A DNA stretch of 64,000 nucleotides from UBA946 sp031550725 (GCA_031550725.1 JAVBOH010000009.1:186001-250000), one strand, 5' to 3'; numbered from the stretch's first letter, positions 44,448 through 54,900 are shown. Numbers and translations: made by a program. Notes: generated by a model not told the origin, from the sequence alone.

Positions 44448-46559
44448 TTAACTATTCTTTTTAGCCTCAATATCAGCAAGAGCATCTTTTCTTGAAAGAT
44501 TAATTCTGCCCTGACCATCAATCTCCATAACCTTAACAACAATTTCGTCGCCAATTGAAACAATATCTTCAACTTTTTCTACTCTCGCCTTATCAAGCTT
44601 GGAAATATGAACAAGACCATCCTTACCAGGAGCAATTTCAACAAATGCGCCAAAGTTCATAAGTCTTACAACCTTACCCTTATAAATAGCACCAACCTCA
44701 GGATCGTTAACGATTGTATGGATAATCTGCAATGCCTTCTTAGCCTTGTCAAGATCAATACCGGAAATAAATACATTACCCTCATCGTTAATGTCAATCT
44801 TAACTTCGCAGTCAGCGGAAATTTTCTGAATAACCTTGCCGCCCTGACCGATTACATCACGAATTTTATCAACAGGAACCTTAGTCTGAAGCATCTTAGG
44901 TGCATACTTGCCAACAGTTTCTCTTGGCTCAGCAATAGCCTTAAGCATAACATCATCAAGGATATGAAGTCTAGCTTTTCTAGTTTTTTCAAAAGCCTCT
45001 CTGATGATTTCCATAGTAAGACCATCAACCTTGATATCAACCTGAATAGCAGTGATACCCTTATGAGTACCGCCTACCTTAAAGTCCATATCACCGAAGA
45101 AATCTTCAAGACCTTGAATGTCAACCATTGTAGTAAAGCTGTCGTCAGCCTTAGTGATAAGACCACAGGAAATACCAGCAACAGGAGCCTTGATTGGAAC
45201 ACCAGCATCCATAAGAGCAAGTGTAGAGCCACAGATAGAACCCTGTGAAGTAGAACCGTTTGAAGAAAGAACTTCAGAAACAAGTCTTAGTGCATATGGG
45301 AATTCTTCAACGGATGGAAGTACAGGAATAAGTGCACGTTCTGCCAAAGCACCATGACCGATTTCACGACGTCCAGGACCTCTTGATGGTCTTGTTTCAC
45401 CAACAGAATATGATGGGAAATTATAATGGTGCATATAACGCTTAGAATCTTCTTCATCAAGACCGTCAATTCTCTGTGAGTCGCTTACAGGGCCTAGAGT
45501 AGCAACTGTAAGAACCTGAGTCTGACCTCTTGTGAACATACCTGAGCCGTGAACACGAGGAAGAAGTGCAACCTCTGCATCAAGTGGACGAATATCATCC
45601 AAACCACGGCCGTCAACACGTTTGCCCTCATATAACCAGTTTCTAACAATCTTCTTCTGAAGCTTGTAAATACATTCATCAATCATAGAAATTTTATCAG
45701 GATACATTTCATCGAACTTAGCGTGAATTTCATCCTTGATAGGATTAAGTCTTTCCTCACGGATATTCTTGTCATCAGTATCAAGAGCAAGCTTAACCTT
45801 TTCAGCAGCCAAAGCCTCGATGCCATCAAACATATCATGGTCAACTTCCTGTGATTCGAAAGTGAACTTAGGCTTGCCGATTTCTTTCTGAATGTCACTG
45901 ATGAAAGCAACAATCTTCTTGATTTCTTCATGGCCTGCCTCGATAGCCTTAAGCATCGTTTCATCGTCAACTTCGTTTGCACCAGCTTCAATCATAACTA
46001 TTTTGTCCATAGATGCAGCAATAGTAAGCTCCAAATCAGATGCTTTTCTCTGCTCAAGGTTAGGATTTAAAACAATCTCACCATCGCAAAGACCAACGCT
46101 GATGCCACCCAATGGGCCATTCCATGGAATATCGGAAATAGAAAGAGCAATTGAAGTAGCAATCATACCAGCAACTTCTGGTGAATTGTCAATATCAACA
46201 GCCAAAACTGTCATAACAACAGAAACGTCATTACGCATATCCTTAGGGAAAAGCGGACGGATAGGTCTGTCAACAACTCGTGAAGTAAGGATTGACTTGT
46301 CGGATGGCTTTCCCTCTCTTTTCATGAAAGAACCAGGAATTCTGCCAACGGAATATAGACGTTCCTCATAGTCAACAGACAATGGAAAAAAGTCAATACC
46401 CTCTCTTGGCTTAACACTAGCTGTAACGTTAGCCATTACAACTGTTTCACCATAAGTTACCCAGCATGAGCCGTTGGAAAGACCGCATTTTTTACCTGTT
46501 TCAACAGATAATTCTCTGCCTGCATAAGTGGTTTTAAAAGTTCTTGCATTTTCGAACAT
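44448..46559 (-). CDS. pnp: Polynucleotide phosphorylase
   Basis: 703 aa. Two RNase PH cores (PLSVDYEERLYSVGRIPGSF; FPSYSVGETRPSRGPGRREI with GHGALAERALIPVLP), KH domain (IRDVIGQGGKVIQKI) and S1 domain (VRLMNFGAFVEIAPGKDGLV) in normal order. 3'-5' phosphorolytic RNA decay, trimeric. TAGGAGG precedes the ATG. Downstream of rpsO with a long intercistronic hairpin, as in many bacteria. Confidence 0.98.
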   Translation of the reverse strand: MFENARTFKTTYAGRELSVETGKKCGLSNGSCWVTYGETVVMANVTASVKPREGIDFFPLSVDYEERLYSVGRIPGSFMKREGKPSDKSILTSRVVDRPIRPLFPKDMRNDVSVVMTVLAVDIDNSPEVAGMIATSIALSISDIPWNGPLGGISVGLCDGEIVLNPNLEQRKASDLELTIAASMDKIVMIEAGANEVDDETMLKAIEAGHEEIKKIVAFISDIQKEIGKPKFTFESQEVDHDMFDGIEALAAEKVKLALDTDDKNIREERLNPIKDEIHAKFDEMYPDKISMIDECIYKLQKKIVRNWLYEGKRVDGRGLDDIRPLDAEVALLPRVHGSGMFTRGQTQVLTVATLGPVSDSQRIDGLDEEDSKRYMHHYNFPSYSVGETRPSRGPGRREIGHGALAERALIPVLPSVEEFPYALRLVSEVLSSNGSTSQGSICGSTLALMDAGVPIKAPVAGISCGLITKADDSFTTMVDIQGLEDFFGDMDFKVGGTHKGITAIQVDIKVDGLTMEIIREAFEKTRKARLHILDDVMLKAIAEPRETVGKYAPKMLQTKVPVDKIRDVIGQGGKVIQKISADCEVKIDINDEGNVFISGIDLDKAKKALQIIHTIVNDPEVGAIYKGKVVRLMNFGAFVEIAPGKDGLVHISKLDKARVEKVEDIVSIGDEIVVKVMEIDGQGRINLSRKDALADIEAKKNS

Positions 46560-46595
46560 AAAACTGCCTCCTAATAAATTAAAATTCTTTATTTT

Positions 46596-46684
46596 TAGAC
46601 AACAGTTTTAGCAAAAAATCCTGTATATAAAACGAATTTATATACACGATTTTATGCTAAACAACTGCTGTCAACTGTCTAAAA
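46596..46684 (-). promoter_or_regulatory. rpsO-pnp intercistronic long hairpin
   Basis: Imperfect inverted repeat of nearly 40 bp per arm; outer pairing TTTAGAC/GTCTAAA and inner TGTATATAA/TTATATACA. The position just before pnp matches the RNase III-processed leader by which PNPase limits its own expression in E. coli; that role here is inferred. Confidence 0.6.
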
Positions 46685-46735
46685 AAAATGCTTTAAGGGC
46701 AGTGTAAAGCAATGCAGCTTTACATACCGCCCTTT
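46681..46735 (-). terminator. rpsO terminator
   Basis: Strong hairpin with AAGGGC/GCCCTT and GTAAAGC/GCTTTAC arms and T8 on the minus strand (46681-46688). Read-through would supply pnp. Confidence 0.85.
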
Positions 46736-46742
46736 GTAATAA

Positions 46743-47009
46743 TTACTTACGAATACCTAGCTTCTCGATAGTTGCACGATATCTGTTGATATCCTTCTTC
46801 ATCAAGTAGTTCAAAAGGTTACGTCTGTGACCAACCATCTTGTGAAGACCACGTCTTGAATGGTGATCCTTCTGGTGAACCTTCAAGTGTTCAGTTAAAT
46901 CCTTAATTCTCTTAGTTAGAATAGCAATCTGAACTTCAGGAGAACCTGTGTCAGTTTCACTTAGTCTGTTGTTTTCGATAACAGCAGTTTTTTCTTCTTT
47001 ACGCATCAT
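46743..47009 (-). CDS. rpsO: Ribosomal protein S15
   Basis: 88 aa. TGSPEVQIAILTKRIKDLTE and HSRRGLHKMVGHRRNLLNYL are diagnostic. Binds 16S rRNA helix 22 in the small subunit. GAGGTG precedes two consecutive ATGs; the first is used here. First gene of the rpsO-pnp pair, with a 140-base leader. Confidence 0.98.
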   Translation of the reverse strand: MMRKEEKTAVIENNRLSETDTGSPEVQIAILTKRIKDLTEHLKVHQKDHHSRRGLHKMVGHRRNLLNYLMKKDINRYRATIEKLGIRK

Positions 47010-47183
47010 AATACTTTCACCTCTTTTAAAATTTTACCCAATATCATAGTATACGGCAAGGTAAACTCCTAATCATTCTCAGGCGTACACCGTAAACCAA
47101 GAAAATGGCAATACGTTTGGCAATATTAACATAAGTCAATAGCACAACATTAGTATTATATCATATTTCATCCTATTTGTAAA
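47010..47183 (-). promoter_or_regulatory. rpsO promoter and possible S15 leader
   Basis: Minus strand TTTACA (47178-47183), 17 bp, TATAAT (47155-47160). The roughly 140-base leader contains TACGG/CCGTA around an internal CCTGAGAATGATTAGG hairpin. S15 autoregulatory leaders exist in many bacteria with varied structures; whether this is one is uncertain. Confidence 0.45.
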
Positions 47184-47189
47184 GCGTTT

Positions 47190-48029
47190 TTACGAAATAG
47201 TTTTATTTTTTTTACCTTTTTCACCGATAGGAGCTTCAGTACCGCCTTTATCAGCAAAAACAGTGTCCCCATCATCAGCTTTCAAATTGCCATACTCAGG
47301 GTTTGTTTCACCACGTTCCTCATAATAAGGGTCTATTACATATTTTTGTATCATCGGATATGTGTTAAACATTATTATAAATCCAATAAATGAAACTGCC
47401 CATATTGGCACAATAAGAAGTGTAAAAATCTGACTAAATAGAGTTGCAGTCACGATTATACCAACAACAAGCACCACCAAAACAAGAGTTATAATATTCT
47501 TTTTCAATGCAATGCAAGTAAGATAGAATGAATTTTTAATAATATTTCCAAGCTTAAGGTCTGTTGCAACAATCATCGGGAAAATATAAAAATTCATCAT
47601 AAGCAGTGTGAATGCAAAACTTACAGTAATTACACATAAAACATTAAAAAGCATGCCACCAGTCTCAGCATTTTGAGCAAGCTGAGGATAAACTGTCAAA
47701 GCAGCATATGCAGCCACGCAAAGCAAAACATCAACCAAGCCAACAGGAATGGACTGCTTTAAATTACTCTTAAAGCCTTTCCAGAATTCATGCATCATGA
47801 ATGAACTTTTTTCAATTGTAAAATTACGCAAAACCTTTGTCATACCAGCGATTGCAGGTCCAACAGTAATTATCGGAATACAGCAGATAAAAGTAACCAA
47901 GCTAAGACCAATCATCTTCCAGAACTTTCTGAAATACAGCTCAAAGAAAACAAAAAACGCCTTTTTCTTCGGACCATTCTTTGATATACCAGCACCTGCT
48001 GCTTCATAATCCTTACTAAAAAATCCCAA
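47190..48029 (-). CDS. YesL-like (DUF624) membrane protein
   Basis: 279 aa from the TTG at 48029, which gives the family-typical start GFFSKDYEAAG; the earlier TTG at 48038 touches AAAGGAG. Five to six TM segments (about 45-70, 105-125, 140-165, 180-205, 210-235) with TVGPAIAGMTKVLRNF between the first two, a known DUF624 feature. The C terminus is hydrophilic. YesL relatives often sit with sugar ABC systems, but none is adjacent; role unknown. 30 bases after the SpoIIM-like gene. Confidence 0.78.
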   Translation of the reverse strand: MGFFSKDYEAAGAGISKNGPKKKAFFVFFELYFRKFWKMIGLSLVTFICCIPIITVGPAIAGMTKVLRNFTIEKSSFMMHEFWKGFKSNLKQSIPVGLVDVLLCVAAYAALTVYPQLAQNAETGGMLFNVLCVITVSFAFTLLMMNFYIFPMIVATDLKLGNIIKNSFYLTCIALKKNIITLVLVVLVVGIIVTATLFSQIFTLLIVPIWAVSFIGFIIMFNTYPMIQKYVIDPYYEERGETNPEYGNLKADDGDTVFADKGGTEAPIGEKGKKNKTIS

Positions 48030-48060
48030 AATATGCAACTCCTTTATTTTTTACTATCCT

Positions 48061-48681
48061 TTATATTCCTAAAATGCTTGTCCAAAATCCTGCGAACACA
48101 AATGTCAGCAGACTGTCTATAATTGATGATGCCACCAAAACAGCTGATAAAATCACAAACTTTGTGAAATAAAGCCTGTTGTCAATGGCTTCAAATTCAT
48201 GCCGTCCTGAGAAAACAACCATGCCGATACTGTTTGACATCCGCACAGCTTCACGAGCAGCAAACATAATCACAATCGCCGAAACAATTCCCTGTGGAAC
48301 TATCAAAACAAGCGATACGCAAAATCCACCCAAGCCAAACTGGGAATACATTCCTGCAAGCGACACTCCAAGTCCAAGCCCACGAAACACAGGAATAAGT
48401 ACTTCAATCGGCTGTGATATAGCACAAAATCCAAGTATAAAGCAGCCAAGGAGCAGCATAAATGCACCCGAAAATGAATTAACAAGTGTTTGTATAAATG
48501 TCTGCTCAAGCCTTGTGTCGATGAAACTTCCTGCAATTCCTAAAAGCTTGTCCTGTCCTGTAATATCGAAATTGCAATACAGCACTGTTCCTGCGAAAAC
48601 TCCTGCAAGAAACAAAATCATAAGCATTAGTATTGATGATTCATTTGTGATAAACTTGTCGCTTTTTTTTGCACCTGTCAT
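48061..48681 (-). CDS. SpoIIM-like membrane protein
   Basis: 206 aa from the ATG at 48681; the ATG nine bases earlier overlaps AAAGG. Five TM segments (about 18-40, 70-95, 100-120, 125-150, 175-200) with FRGLGLGVSLAGMYSQFG in the middle, as in stage II sporulation protein M. In Bacillus SpoIIM joins SpoIID and SpoIIP for peptidoglycan remodelling in engulfment; neither partner is in the window. Confidence 0.75.
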   Translation of the reverse strand: MTGAKKSDKFITNESSILMLMILFLAGVFAGTVLYCNFDITGQDKLLGIAGSFIDTRLEQTFIQTLVNSFSGAFMLLLGCFILGFCAISQPIEVLIPVFRGLGLGVSLAGMYSQFGLGGFCVSLVLIVPQGIVSAIVIMFAAREAVRMSNSIGMVVFSGRHEFEAIDNRLYFTKFVILSAVLVASSIIDSLLTFVFAGFWTSILGI

Positions 48682-48788
48682 ATATCTCATCCTTTACATT
48701 TTAAATCTTTGTATAAGATATATGCAGACTATATTTAATTTAGAATATGGTATTTTTGCAAATTTAAATTGTTTCATATATTATGTTT

Positions 48789-48875
48789 TGTAGGGTTGAT
48801 TATAATGCTGCGGCACATTGCCCGTGACATTCACATTTATTTCAGACGATGTGCCACATTATAATCGCCCCTACA
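48789..48875. repeat. Palindromic intergenic element, TGTAGGG family (best copy)
   Basis: 87 bp. Arms TGTAGGG...GATTATAATG...GGCACAT and ATGTGC...CATTATAATC...CCCTACA form one long hairpin with three small bulges. Noncoding, in the gap between proC and the SpoIIM-like gene. Confidence 0.7.
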
Positions 48876-48913
48876 AAAAACGAATAAATTAATATATAAA
48901 ATTAGATATTACA

Positions 48914-49714
48914 TCATTTAGAAAGTTCATACGCTCTTTTCGTACAAGCCTCACATGCATTTTTAACAGTACCCTCCAAGTCCCCTGCCCTAAGCTGTTC
49001 AAGACCTGCAATAGTAGTACCACCCTTTGAGGAAACCATAGTTATCAAATCCTCAATGCTGTTTCCAGTGTCTGTAATCATTTTTGATGCACCTATAAGA
49101 GTTTTTGAAAAAAGCTTTTTAGCCACATCTTCATCAATATCGACAGACTTAGCATAGTCGATAAAGGCCTTTGCATAAAGGTAAATAAATGCAGGAGATG
49201 ATCCATTTATTGCAATAACCTCTTTCATTTTATCTTCATCAAGTATAGCAATTTCACCGCAGGCTTCAAAAATATCACATACAAGCTTGAACTCATCATC
49301 AGAAGTAGGCATAGCTTTTGCCAAAGCTGTTGCACCCTCGCCAAGCAATAGCGGAGTGTTCGGCATAACCAAAACTGTTTTTGCGTTCGGTATAGTGTGT
49401 GACTTGATAAAACCACTCGTAATCCCAGCACAAATCGATACAAGCACAGTTTCATCACTAACATAATCCCTAACATTATCAAGAACAACATCCAACTGCT
49501 GTGGCTTAACTGCCAAAAATACATAAGTACATTTCTGCACAACCTCTTTTTCACTTGCGCATGATGAAACGCCATATTCACTTAACTTTTCAAGCTTTTC
49601 ATTATCCATATCAAAAGCATAAAGGTTAATGTTCGGAGCTAAGCTGCTTTCGGAAACACCTTTCATAATGGCAAAACCCATGTTTCCTGCACCAATAAAA
49701 CCAACATTTATCAT
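48914..49714 (-). CDS. proC: Pyrroline-5-carboxylate reductase
   Basis: 266 aa from the ATG at 49714; the preceding in-frame ATG is part of the AAGGATG site. Rossmann NADP motif VGFIGAGNMGFAIMKG, FLAVKPQQLDVVL, LVMPNTPLLLGEGATAL and the C-terminal helical dimer signature SSKGGTTIAGLEQLRAGDLE. Final step of proline synthesis. Confidence 0.96.
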   Translation of the reverse strand: MINVGFIGAGNMGFAIMKGVSESSLAPNINLYAFDMDNEKLEKLSEYGVSSCASEKEVVQKCTYVFLAVKPQQLDVVLDNVRDYVSDETVLVSICAGITSGFIKSHTIPNAKTVLVMPNTPLLLGEGATALAKAMPTSDDEFKLVCDIFEACGEIAILDEDKMKEVIAINGSSPAFIYLYAKAFIDYAKSVDIDEDVAKKLFSKTLIGASKMITDTGNSIEDLITMVSSKGGTTIAGLEQLRAGDLEGTVKNACEACTKRAYELSK

Positions 49715-49825
49715 AAAAAAACACATCCTTATTAAAAAAATCGCCGCTATAAGTATACATCAAAATACACAAAATAGCAAGCGATTTTTATATTATTTCA
49801 TTAAACTTTCATCTATGGATAACGC

Positions 49826-50431
49826 TTAATTCGCATTCGATGTCTTTTTGAACACCCTTTTATATGCAACATAAGCGGCAGGAATAACAAGACACATCAA
49901 AACGATATCAATTGGGAGCTGAATACCGTTTTTAATTAGTCTAGGTATCATCCAAACACCAAAAGCCTTATATCCGCTCGAATCAAACAAGCTGAATTCC
50001 TTATTTACATAAAGGCTGTAAATAATCAAGGAGTTAAGGCAGACATTGCATATCAGTACAACCGCTGTTCTAGCAATTGCGATGAAAACAACGCTGATTT
50101 CTTTTCGGTATAAAAATATACCATACAAAATTCCAGCAAGTATTACAACAAGTGAAAGCTGCGGACTGTAACCCCTTGCAGATTTGTTATCAATAAGATA
50201 CCCTATTAAATCGAGTGCAAAGTTAGCTGTTGCGCACACAACAGGGCCGTAAAGCATTGCAATAATGCAGATTGGCAGGAATGCAAAGGTAATTCTCAGG
50301 TCAGGTGTTACTTGGATTGCAAGAGTGCGGATAGCAACCGCTGCTGCAAGCAGAATACCTGTTACTGTAAGTGTTCTAAGCTCTGACAAACTCGCCGCAG
50401 AACGCTTAAATAGATCAAAAAAGCTTTTCAA
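49826..50431 (-). CDS. folT: ECF transporter S component, folate type
   Basis: 201 aa with TTG start behind AGGAGGA. Six TM helices, FolT-like TVTGILLAAAVAIRTLAIQV and PICIIAMLYGPVVCATANFALDLIGYL, and a cytoplasmic ARGYSPQLSLVVILAG segment. Captures folate and works with a shared EcfA/A'/T module encoded elsewhere. The THF riboswitch in the leader independently supports the folate assignment. Confidence 0.93.
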   Translation of the reverse strand: MKSFFDLFKRSAASLSELRTLTVTGILLAAAVAIRTLAIQVTPDLRITFAFLPICIIAMLYGPVVCATANFALDLIGYLIDNKSARGYSPQLSLVVILAGILYGIFLYRKEISVVFIAIARTAVVLICNVCLNSLIIYSLYVNKEFSLFDSSGYKAFGVWMIPRLIKNGIQLPIDIVLMCLVIPAAYVAYKRVFKKTSNAN

Positions 50432-50479
50432 GATAGACTCCTCCTCGTTTCACAAAAATAGAATAATCCTACATATGTA

Positions 50480-50605
50480 GAATTTTATGCTAATTTGCAT
50501 AGGGATGGGCTCTAAACTATTTATCGCATAAAATTCGTAGTTCTAACGCCCTCTCTATTCGTTCTCTAAAGAACTGCTCGGTCGTGATAACTACAATTTT
50601 AATGC
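50480..50605 (-). ncRNA. Structured leader element shared with ricT (copy B)
   Basis: On the minus strand a 17-bp imperfect helix (50526-50542 with 50589-50605) encloses a loop with the core AGAACTGCTCGGTC (50570-50583), identical to the ricT leader. Its 3' arm at 50526-50536 can instead pair perfectly for 11 bp with 50480-50490, so two exclusive folds exist, as in an expression platform. Confidence 0.55.
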
Positions 50606-50636
50606 TCCAAATAATGTACTTAAAAAGCTCTCGATA

Positions 50637-50767
50637 TGCATTTTAAGCGGGATGCGATATATGTACCGCAAATATGATGTCCAAAGGGATAAATCATATT
50701 CTTCGTCCAAGCGGCAACTCCCCGTCCACATGGCACTATACGCACATATACCTACTCTGTAAATGCT
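50637..50767 (-). ncRNA. Tetrahydrofolate (THF) riboswitch
   Basis: On the minus strand the aptamer shows AGAGTAGG, GCGTATAGTG, GGACGAAG and GCGGTAC followed by CGCATCCCGCTT, the hallmark blocks of the folT-type THF riboswitch, with P1 formed by GCATTT/AAATGC (50638-50643 with 50761-50766) and P2 by GTATATGT/ACATATAT. It lies upstream of folT and should lower its expression when reduced folates are plentiful. Recognised by sequence blocks, not by a covariance search. Confidence 0.88.
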
Positions 50768-50810
50768 AATATATTTAATTTTACTAGCCGAATGTATTTA
50801 TATCACCCAA

Positions 50811-51809
50811 TTATTTTGAAATAATATGAGCAATATCATAAAGCTTCTTGTCAAATGGCTTTTTCATAGCAAGTGCTTCGAAAATATCATAATCAACAAC
50901 CTTGCCGCCCTTAAGCGCAACAACACGGTTACCGATACCCTTGTCAAGCAAGTCAACAGCATAATAACCCATTTCACTTGCATTAACTCTGTCACGAACA
51001 GTTGGTGTTCCGCCACGCTGAACATGACCAAGAATTGTTGCTCTAGCCTCAATTCCTGTTGTAGTTTCAATAGCCTTAGCAACGCCCTCTGCAAAGCCCT
51101 CACCCTCTGAAACAACGATGATAAAATGCTCCTTGCCATCAGCCTTTGAGCTTTCAATTCTGGCAATTATATCATTAATATCATACTCAACCTCAGAAGT
51201 GATAATAGCAGTTGCACCAACAGCCAAACCAACATTAAGTGCAATCCAGCCAGCATTTCTGCCCATTACCTCGATAACGCTGCATCTGTCGTGTGACTGT
51301 GCAGTATCACGAATTCTGTCAACCATTTCCATAGCTGTATTCATGGCAGTATCATAGCCGATTGTATAGTCAGTGCAGGAAATATCATTATCAATAGTAC
51401 CAGGGATACCGATACAATTAACCTTATCATCGCCCTCGGACAAGTCCTTAGCTCCTCTGAATGAGCCATCGCCGCCGATTACAACGATACCAGAAAGTCC
51501 AAGCTCTCTGCATCTTTCCTTAGCCTGTGCAACAACAGCAGGGTCTTTAAACTCCTTGCATCTTGCAGTATAAAGAGCCGTACCGCCCCTCTGAATTATA
51601 TCTGAAACATCACGAACACCAAGAATTCTAATCTTAGCATCCATTTCTTCCTTAGTTTCCTTACCGCCGAAATTAACCAAGCCATTATAGCCTCTTTTAA
51701 TTCCTACAACCTCGTAACCCTTATCAATTGCAGCTCTTGTTACCGCTCTAATAGCAGCGTTCATACCTGGAGCATCACCGCCGCTTGTTAATACGCCGAT
51801 CCTTTTCAT
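50811..51809 (-). CDS. pfkA: ATP-dependent 6-phosphofructokinase
   Basis: 332 aa from the ATG at 51809 behind GGAGGA. GVLTSGGDAPGMNAAIRAV, GGDGSFRGAKDLS, PGTIDNDISCTDYTIGYDTA (catalytic Asp) and EVMGRNAGWIAL. The Gly in GGDGS marks the ATP-dependent type. Committed step of glycolysis. Its own promoter lies in the gap after dnaE; the dnaE-pfkA order is common in Firmicutes. Confidence 0.98.
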   Translation of the reverse strand: MKRIGVLTSGGDAPGMNAAIRAVTRAAIDKGYEVVGIKRGYNGLVNFGGKETKEEMDAKIRILGVRDVSDIIQRGGTALYTARCKEFKDPAVVAQAKERCRELGLSGIVVIGGDGSFRGAKDLSEGDDKVNCIGIPGTIDNDISCTDYTIGYDTAMNTAMEMVDRIRDTAQSHDRCSVIEVMGRNAGWIALNVGLAVGATAIITSEVEYDINDIIARIESSKADGKEHFIIVVSEGEGFAEGVAKAIETTTGIEARATILGHVQRGGTPTVRDRVNASEMGYYAVDLLDKGIGNRVVALKGGKVVDYDIFEALAMKKPFDKKLYDIAHIISK

Positions 51810-51881
51810 AGTAATTCCTCCAACTTTAACATTATATATGCAATCACACACAAATATATTTATATTAATCAAACACCATAT

Positions 51882-51910
51882 ATTGTACTCTTTTTGCCGA
51901 GTTTTGTCAA
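51882..51910 (-). promoter_or_regulatory. pfkA promoter
   Basis: Minus strand TTGACA (51905-51910), 17 bp, TACAAT (51882-51887). Confidence 0.75.
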
Positions 51911-51977
51911 GCACTTACCAAATAAATTCACGGTCGTTTCATAAATTTTACCGCTTATGCATTATGAATTATAAATT

Positions 51978-54900
51978 TTACCGTCCCAGCGCAATATTGT
52001 CAACCCCTGCAATTTTTGACAACAAATTCAATAAATCCGCATCAACGTTTACGGTACAGGCGTTTTTTGGCATCGCCTTTTTATTTATATCATAGAAATA
52101 GAGTAAAATCTTACTTTTACCTTGATATTTCTTATCCTGAATGACATCCATAATTTTTTCATGCATATCAGAATCATCGCTTTTGCACCTGACATAAATA
52201 TTCATATTTTTACTTGCCTGTATAAATTGTTCAGGCTTTAAAACAGTGTCAATCAAAAGCTTTGGCTCATCATCCTTATATGAAACCTTTGATGTGACAA
52301 ACAAAATATCACCCTTTTGAAATAGATTACCGCACGTTATAAACAAGTCAGGAAACACAATTGCTTCAACCTCACCTGTCGCATCCTCAAGCTGCACAAA
52401 AAGCATTTTTGCACCTTTTTTCGTATTAAAAAGCTTTGTGCTCTGCACAACACATATAATCGAAACCGTGTCACCATCCTTAATTTTAGTGTCCTCGTTA
52501 ATTATTTCGTTAATTTTTATAAGCTTTCGTGCATTCGCATAAGCATCATATTTTTGCAGCGGATGACCTGAAATATAAATCCCCGAGGCATCTCTTTCCA
52601 TCTCGAGAAGTATCGTAATATCAAATTCTGGTATGTCATTTATTTTCATATCAACAGATGTTTCAATATCATTATTGGATATACCAAAAAAATCCATCTG
52701 CCCCTCAATATTAAACCTCGAGCTGTCATGCGGCTTATTCATCAAAATTTTGAAGTTCTCAACCATCTGATGACGATTAAGTGCAAAGCTATCAAAAGCG
52801 CCGCATTTAATCAAGTTTTCCACGGCTCTTTTATTCATACTTCTGTCGTCAATACGCTCACAGAAATTCTGCAGTGATGTAAAATTACCATTATTCTCAC
52901 GCTCGTTAATAATGCTGTCGATAATATTCGTACCAAGGTTTTTCACGGCTAGCAGTGCGAAACGAATACCACCGTCAGCCTTTGTAAACCCACCCATACT
53001 CAAATTCACATCAGGACGCAGTATCTTCACACAATTTTTTTCACAGTCCGCAATATATTCCATAAGCTTACCTGTGCTGTCAAGAACGCTTGTCATTAAA
53101 GCAGCCATATATTCGCTGTAAAAATGGCATTTTAGATATGCAGTCTGATAGGATATCAGCGCATAAGCAGCAGCATGTGACTTGTTGAATGCATATGATG
53201 CAAAGCCCGACATCTCATTGAAAATATCATCGGCAATCTCACGGCTGACACCATTTTTCATAGCACCCTCAATAAAAGCACCACGTTCTTTTTCCATTAC
53301 ATCGGCTTTTTTCTTCGCCATAGCACGTCTTACAAGGTCAGCTCGTCCATATGAATACCCTGCCATTTTTCTGCAAATTTCCATAACCTGTTCCTGATAA
53401 ACAATGCATCCATATGTCACATCAAGAATATCACGCAAAATCTCATGCTTATATGTCACTTTTTTAGGATTATGCCTGTTCTCGATATACTTTGGAATGC
53501 TGTCCATAGGTCCTGGACGATAAAGAGATACAACCGCAATCAAATCCTCTATTGATACAGGTTTAAGCCTTGACAAAACTTGTTTCATACCATTGCTTTC
53601 AAACTGAAAAACGCCCAAAGTTTTCCCCTGTGACATCATCTCAAAAACGTCTTTATCATCAAGTGGTATCTTATTTATATCAAAGTCAGAATCAGTTTTC
53701 TTAATCTCATTTTCACAGTCACGAATAACCGTTAAGTTGCGAAGTCCTAAGAAATCCATTTTGAGAAGTCCTAGACTTTCGAGGATATTCATTGGATACT
53801 GTGTGATTACCGAGTCCTCAATTTTTTGCACAGGAACATAATCGCTCACAGGTGCATCGGAAATTACAACACCTGCTGCATGAGTTGAAGTGTGCCTTGG
53901 CATACCCTCAATTTTTATTGCAGTGTCAACCAGTTCATGAATATTCATATCGGAATTATACATTTTCAGAAGGTCGTCATTTTCATTGAGTGCTGTTTTC
54001 AAGTCCATACCCCAATGTATCATTTTCGATATTCTGTCCGAAGTGCTGTATGGCATATCCAAAACTCTTGCGACATCACGTATTGCACCCTTTGCAGCCA
54101 TAGTACCGAAAGTAACAATCTGTGCAACTCTTTCTGTACCATACTTTTTCACGACATAATCAATAACCCTCTGACGACCCTCATAGCAAAAATCAATATC
54201 AAAGTCGGGCATTGATACACGTTCGGGGTTTAAAAATCTTTCGAAAAGCAGGCTATATTTAATGGGGTCAACATTAGTAATTCCGATACAATAAGCAGCA
54301 AGACTTCCAGCACCCGAGCCACGCCCAGGGCCAACAGGAATTTTCTGCTCCCTAGCATACCTTATAAAATCCCACACAATTAAATAATAGTCAACATAAC
54401 CCATTTTTGTTATAACATCAAGCTCATAATCCATGCGTTTTACTATGTGTTCAGCAGGATTTTCGCCATATCGTTTTTTCATGCCCTTATAGCATAAGCC
54501 CTTGAAATATTCAGGATTTTGTAAATGCTCATATCCTTTAACATCAAATCTTGGCAGCTTAATAACTCCAAATTCAAACTCAACATTACACATTTCGGCT
54601 ATCTTAACGGTATTCTGAACAGCCTGCGGTACATTCCTGAAAATATTCATCATTTCGTCGTATGTCTTAATATAAAACTCATTAGTTGGAAAGTATTCAG
54701 AATTTTGCTCTTTTAATGAGCTGTTTGTTTGAATTGCCATCAAGACCTTTTGAACTTTAGCATCCTCTTTTGCGATATAATGTGCATCATTTGTGGCACA
54801 AAGAGGTATATCGAGTTCCTTTGAAAGCCTGTATAAAAGCGGAAGTATCGACACTTCCTCTCTAATTTCATGATTTTGCACCTCAATATAATAATTGCCG

